Origin: Ectobacillus sp042610425
GTDB taxonomy: Bacteria > Bacillota > Bacilli > Bacillales > Bacillaceae_G
Assembly (NCBI RefSeq): GCF_042610425.1
Contig: NZ_JBGJZM010000003.1
Span: forward strand, 170,562 to 234,561
DNA length: 64,000 nucleotides
Direction of reading: 5' to 3'
A program made the translations under genes and the position numbers. Positions 61,432 to 64,000 of the stretch are shown here, piece after piece (positions within the stretch are counted from its first letter, which is position 1; each line of letters begins with the position of its first letter). The notes under the pieces are model-generated. The model was not told the origin of the DNA. It was given only the letters and a program-made list of their open reading frames with translations, and ran no database searches.

Positions 61432-61836
61432 ATGTGGATCATTGTGTTACTACTCGCTATTTTTGCTATTTTATATAGTATACGTAATCTATGGAAAACA
61501 TCTGGGACGAACTCCTTTTTTTCTTTATCGAATCTTGTGCTGCTTAGTCTTGTCTATTTAACTGTATTGATCGCATTTGGATTAGGGTATTTCGTTTTAG
61601 AAGAAATTGGGTTTCTTGTTTTGAAAGAACACGGAAATGCTATTACGGTAAACCCTAGGGAAACGGTAGGGACTACCATGTACTTTAGTGCGATTACACT
61701 CTTTTCGGTTGGATATGGTGATATTACACCAATTGGTTTCGGGAGGTTTATTGCAGTTATAGAGGCACTAATTGGATATACCTTACCGTTTGCTTTTGTC
61801 GCCCGTATAGTTACAGAACATGATAAACGGGATTAA
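61432..61836 (+). CDS. Two-TM potassium channel protein
   Basis: Small ion-channel protein of 134 residues. Hydrophobic segments at the N-terminus and middle flank a pore loop with selectivity filter SVGYGD (TLFSVGYGDITPIG), followed by the last membrane helix. It has no RCK regulatory domain. Family: Ion_trans_2 potassium channels. The start at 61432 follows GAGGTGG; an ATG at 61417 overlaps that site. Its end lies 46 bp before bcp. Confidence 0.85.
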   Translation: MWIIVLLLAIFAILYSIRNLWKTSGTNSFFSLSNLVLLSLVYLTVLIAFGLGYFVLEEIGFLVLKEHGNAITVNPRETVGTTMYFSAITLFSVGYGDITPIGFGRFIAVIEALIGYTLPFAFVARIVTEHDKRD

Positions 61837-61882
61837 ACATGGTATAGTTAAGAGTGGAGTAGACGAAGGAGAGGTTGTTAAT

Positions 61883-62347
61883 ATGGTTAAACTAGGAGAA
61901 CTTGCACCAGATTTCACATTGCCAGCAAGTAGCGGACAACAGGTTACATTATCAGCTTTTCGGGGCAAAAATGTTGTAGTTTATTTTTATCCAAAGGATA
62001 TGACGCCTGGATGTACGACACAAGCCTGTGATTTTCGCGATTCATTAGATTTATTCAATGATGAAAATACGATTATATTAGGAATTAATCGTGATACGAT
62101 AGCGAAGCATGTAACATTTATTAATAAGAACAATTTGCCATTTCAGTTATTGTCAGACGAAGAACATGTAGTAACAGAACTATATGGTGCTTGGAAGTTA
62201 AAAAAGAATTTCGGTAAAGAATACATGGGAATTGAACGGTCTACCTTCGTTATTGATAAGGAAGGAAAACTTGTCAAAGAATGGCGCAAGGTAAAAGTGA
62301 AGGAACATGTTAAGGAAGTATTGGCTGTAATTAAAGAATTAGCATAG
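61883..62347 (+). CDS. bcp: Thioredoxin-dependent thiol peroxidase (Bcp/YgaF)
   Basis: Peroxiredoxin of 154 residues reducing peroxides with thioredoxin. The peroxidatic and resolving cysteines are both in TPGCTTQACDFRD, the arrangement of Bcp-type enzymes. The start at 61883 (MVKLGELAPDF) follows AAGGAGAGG; the frame from 61820 overlaps the channel gene. It is next to perR, the peroxide sensor, as in other Bacillus. Confidence 0.92.
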   Translation: MVKLGELAPDFTLPASSGQQVTLSAFRGKNVVVYFYPKDMTPGCTTQACDFRDSLDLFNDENTIILGINRDTIAKHVTFINKNNLPFQLLSDEEHVVTELYGAWKLKKNFGKEYMGIERSTFVIDKEGKLVKEWRKVKVKEHVKEVLAVIKELA

Positions 62348-62451
62348 GGCTTCTTTAATTTACAGAAAGTGAGGCATTCGTCTATACCTAATGGATGTCT
62401 AAGTAATATGGTAAAGTGTAGGGCATACCTCCTCAGATGATAGCTTTTCAC

Positions 62452-62480
62452 GTGCGAGACACTTCTCGCACTATTTTTTT
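62452..62480 (+). terminator. Intrinsic terminator
   Basis: Stem GTGCGAG / CTCGCAC with ACACTT loop and TATTTTTTT; lies about 105 bp after bcp. Confidence 0.8.
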
Positions 62481-62520
62481 GTGCAAAACGCAAACAACTA
62501 TTTGAGGGGATAGTAAGTAT

Positions 62521-62742
62521 TTGAAATGGATTCAATCCAGCAAAGAGATTTGCGGTAATGAAAGAGCAAGGATTGTTCCCAGAGAGGGAGAAAAAGGAAG
62601 TTTGCTTCTGTTTTTTGAAGCTGATACTTGTTTAGTTCCCTTTTCTAGGGGAAGCTCATTTTATACTTTAATAAGTTATTTGGAAATGCAGTATCCTTAT
62701 AGTAGAAATATTGACAATAGGAAACATAAAGCTGTAAACTGA
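62521..62742 (+). CDS. Doubtful small hypothetical protein
   Basis: A 73-codon frame starting TTG, with GAGGGG about 12 bases upstream. The first 45 residues (from KWIQSSKEICGNERARIV to LLFFEAD) read like protein, but the tail is basic and ordinary intergenic in style and runs into the perR promoter. I recognise no family. It may be a remnant of a longer gene or noise. Confidence 0.3.
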   Translation: MKWIQSSKEICGNERARIVPREGEKGSLLLFFEADTCLVPFSRGSSFYTLISYLEMQYPYSRNIDNRKHKAVN

Positions 62743-62757
62743 TTGTAAATATTATAA
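62711..62757 (+). promoter_or_regulatory. perR promoter with PerR box
   Basis: TTGACA (62711-62716) and TAAACT (62735-62740) are 18 bp apart. TTGTAAATATTATAA at 62743-62757 differs from the PerR consensus TTATAATNATTATAA at two positions and covers the expected transcription start, which predicts autorepression. Confidence 0.7.
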
Positions 62758-62785
62758 CGTAGTAATCTATATAGAATGGGGGTGC

Positions 62786-63229
62786 ATGGCGGTGGTTAAC
62801 GAAGAACTAAAAGAGGCATTAGAACTTTTAAAAGGTACAGGTGTACGTATGACTCCACAACGTCATGCTATTTTAGAGTATCTGGTTAGTTCGTTGTCGC
62901 ACCCGACAGCTGATGAAATATATAAAGCGCTTGAAGATAAATTTCCGAATATGAGCGTTGCGACTGTATACAATAATTTACGTGTTTTTAAAGAAATTGG
63001 TCTTGTGAAGGAACTGACGTATGGTGATACTTCTAGTAGATTTGATTATGTGACGACGGATCATTATCATGTTATATGTGAAAAATGTGGGAAGATTGTT
63101 GACTTTCCTTATTCTGGTTTAGAAGAAATGGAACAAAAAGCATCCGAAGAAACGGGATTTATAATACGAAGTCATCGTATCGAATTGTATGGTGTTTGTC
63201 CGGAATGCAGCCATATGTTGAAAAATTAA
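62786..63229 (+). CDS. perR: Peroxide-responsive repressor PerR
   Basis: Fur-family metal-dependent repressor of peroxide-stress genes, 147 residues. The DNA-recognition helix region is MTPQRHAILEYL and MSVATVYNNLRVF. The regulatory metal site includes His in SLSHPTAD and the HYH group, and the structural zinc is held by CEKC and CPEC. It is very close to B. subtilis PerR. Start at ATG 62786 after GGGGGTG; a downstream GTG is possible. The PerR box at its promoter indicates self-control. Confidence 0.95.
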   Translation: MAVVNEELKEALELLKGTGVRMTPQRHAILEYLVSSLSHPTADEIYKALEDKFPNMSVATVYNNLRVFKEIGLVKELTYGDTSSRFDYVTTDHYHVICEKCGKIVDFPYSGLEEMEQKASEETGFIIRSHRIELYGVCPECSHMLKN

Positions 63230-63257
63230 TGCGCGTTGTGCTAGAAACAAAGTTCCT

Positions 63258-63304
63258 TGGTTGACTTTAAAGGATGATTTCCTTTGTTAGTCAGCCTTTT
63301 TTAT
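63258..63304. terminator. Intrinsic terminator
   Basis: Imperfect hairpin GGTTGACTTTAAAGG / CCTTTGTTAGTCAGCC followed by TTTTTTA, between the convergent perR and ygzB. Confidence 0.75.
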
Positions 63305-63647
63305 TTCGATTGCTGTAGGCCTCGTGAAGCTCTTTGCCGTCCCATGAAGCATCTAATGTAAGAGGTTGATGACAATGCATACACGCATCAGCCCGTCCAA
63401 GTATTTTGGTTGGTTTATTACATTCTGGGCAAAGGACTTGTACAGTTTTTGCTGAGAGCATACCAATCCAAAAATAAATGATGGTACTACCGATAATGGA
63501 AACAAAACCTACGATGATGAATAAGGACATAATAAGAGGGGAATTGCGGAAAAATACCCCCACATAGGAAATGAAGAGTCCAGCAAAAACAGATCCTAAA
63601 GCAAACGTCCGAATTTTATTGATTTTGCTACTGTATTTCACTCTCAT
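63291..63647 (-). CDS. ygzB: YgzB family membrane protein
   Basis: Conserved protein of 118 residues (B. subtilis YgzB about 117). Two membrane segments (about 14-35 and 40-62) precede a C-terminal cytoplasmic zinc-ribbon-like part with CPECNKPTK and CMHCHQPLT. Function unknown. The start at 63647 (MRVKYSSK) follows AAGGGAG; the frame to 63674 is rejected. It always neighbours perR in Bacillus. Confidence 0.9.
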   Translation of the reverse strand: MRVKYSSKINKIRTFALGSVFAGLFISYVGVFFRNSPLIMSLFIIVGFVSIIGSTIIYFWIGMLSAKTVQVLCPECNKPTKILGRADACMHCHQPLTLDASWDGKELHEAYSNRNKKG

Positions 63648-63766
63648 TGGGCACACTCCCTTTTTACAAATCATACATTATATAATATATATTTCCAAAC
63701 AAAAAAGAATGAGTAAAGTATAGAGTTTGATAAGAAAATAGAATGAGAAAAATATTGAAAAAGTAA

Positions 63767-63795
63767 TTGACCTATAATTTATTACGTGATATATT
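63767..63795 (+). promoter_or_regulatory. rrn promoter P1
   Basis: TTGACC (63767-63772) and TATATT (63790-63795) 17 bp apart, upstream of the 16S gene. Confidence 0.8.
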
Positions 63796-63845
63796 ATTAA
63801 CCGTCGCTGATGCAAATCAGCAGCAAACAGTAAATTAAAAACATG

Positions 63846-63874
63846 TTGACACTGTTTTTGAAAGGTGCTAACAT
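63846..63874 (+). promoter_or_regulatory. rrn promoter P2
   Basis: TTGACA (63846-63851) and TAACAT (63869-63874) 17 bp apart. A boxA-like GTTCTTTGAAAACT leader follows at about 63902. Tandem P1/P2 with this leader is normal for Bacillus rrn operons. Confidence 0.85.
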
Positions 63875-63970
63875 AAAGAAGTCGCTTTTGAGCGATAATG
63901 AGTTCTTTGAAAACTAAACAAAACATGAAACGTCAGTTTTATTTTTTTAAAGCTTAGACAAACTTTAACT

Positions 63971-64000
63971 TTTATGGAGAGTTTGATCCTGGCTCAGGAT
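63971..64000 (+). rRNA. 16S ribosomal RNA, 5' end only
   Basis: TGGAGAGTTTGATCCTGGCT and the following CAGGAT are the universal start of bacterial 16S rRNA. The gene continues beyond the window. The exact mature 5' end is taken as the TTTATGGAGAG at 63971. Confidence 0.97.

Larger units (their letters stand above)
62348..62785. other. Intergenic region between bcp and perR
   Basis: 438 bp. It holds a terminator at 62452-62480, a doubtful 73-codon frame at 62521-62742 and the perR promoter with a PerR box (62711-62757). The roughly 100 bp after bcp show nothing I can identify. Confidence 0.5.

Noticed and set aside
63678..63926. 82-codon minus-strand frame upstream of the 16S gene
   Set aside because: It spans both rrn promoters and the rrn leader; a chance frame in regulatory sequence.
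1..64000. CRISPR array or insertion sequence
   Set aside because: No regularly spaced direct repeats and no transposase-like reading frame on either strand. The only tandem repeat is the two-copy 18-mer at 25041.

Overview
The window looks like chromosome from a low-GC, endospore-forming member of the Bacillaceae, close to the Bacillus cereus group. Three things support this. There are spore genes (sspK and a gamma-type small acid-soluble spore protein). The order yfhE, yfhF, recX, yfhH, ypzG-like, sspK, yfhJ, yfhP, mutY, yfhS, ssp, ntdP, ygaD, gltB, gsaB, bcp, perR, ygzB, rrn is the familiar Bacillus backbone. The protein sequences read as Bacillus, for example a UgtP that follows pflB-pflA. 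Only the first bases of a 16S rRNA gene are present, at the right edge, behind two consensus promoters.

Layout. 1-1055 is the tail of a sensor kinase. 1140-11431 is a urate and allantoin catabolism island around pucR. To the left and on the minus strand are a Rieske oxygenase, allantoate amidohydrolase, ureidoglycine-glyoxylate transaminase and allantoinase. To the right and on the plus strand are a urate permease, OHCU decarboxylase, urate oxidase and HIU hydrolase. Together these run from imported urate to allantoin, allantoate, ureidoglycine and then oxalurate plus glycine. No xanthine dehydrogenase is present, and the decarboxylase and uricase that B. subtilis fuses as PucL are separate genes. 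11527-15960 holds two DoxX paralogues around an amino-acid permease and a HAD phosphatase, then a flavodoxin. 15999-17597 is an HD-GYP protein. 17880-22149 is a hydantoinase, NCS1 permease and carbamoylase set. After that come queT with a preQ1 riboswitch, a DUF2871 protein, and a lone short-type argC behind two ARG boxes.

25573-29559 is a duplicated acetate/succinate-type CoA-transferase with a LytTR regulator between the copies. Next are a PAS kinase, an orphan ThiY-like lipoprotein, glutaminase, a short pyruvate kinase, an SH3 amidase, pflB-pflA with an exact Fnr box, and ugtP. Between ugtP and yfhE is a dense cluster of DnaA boxes. Between a GNAT gene and an amidohydrolase is a tRNA-like element with a mirrored 3' flank. 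The remainder is Bacillus core.

The observations I consider most worth a second look are the DnaA-box cluster (41914-42112), the tRNA-like element (42975-43081), the CoA-transferase/LytTR island with its 21-bp-spaced promoter repeats, and the TTGTTAGA motif shared around pucR. I saw no CRISPR array, insertion sequence or prophage. Many starts were moved inward from the longest open frame because a clear Shine-Dalgarno sequence lies at an internal codon; each entry says so.
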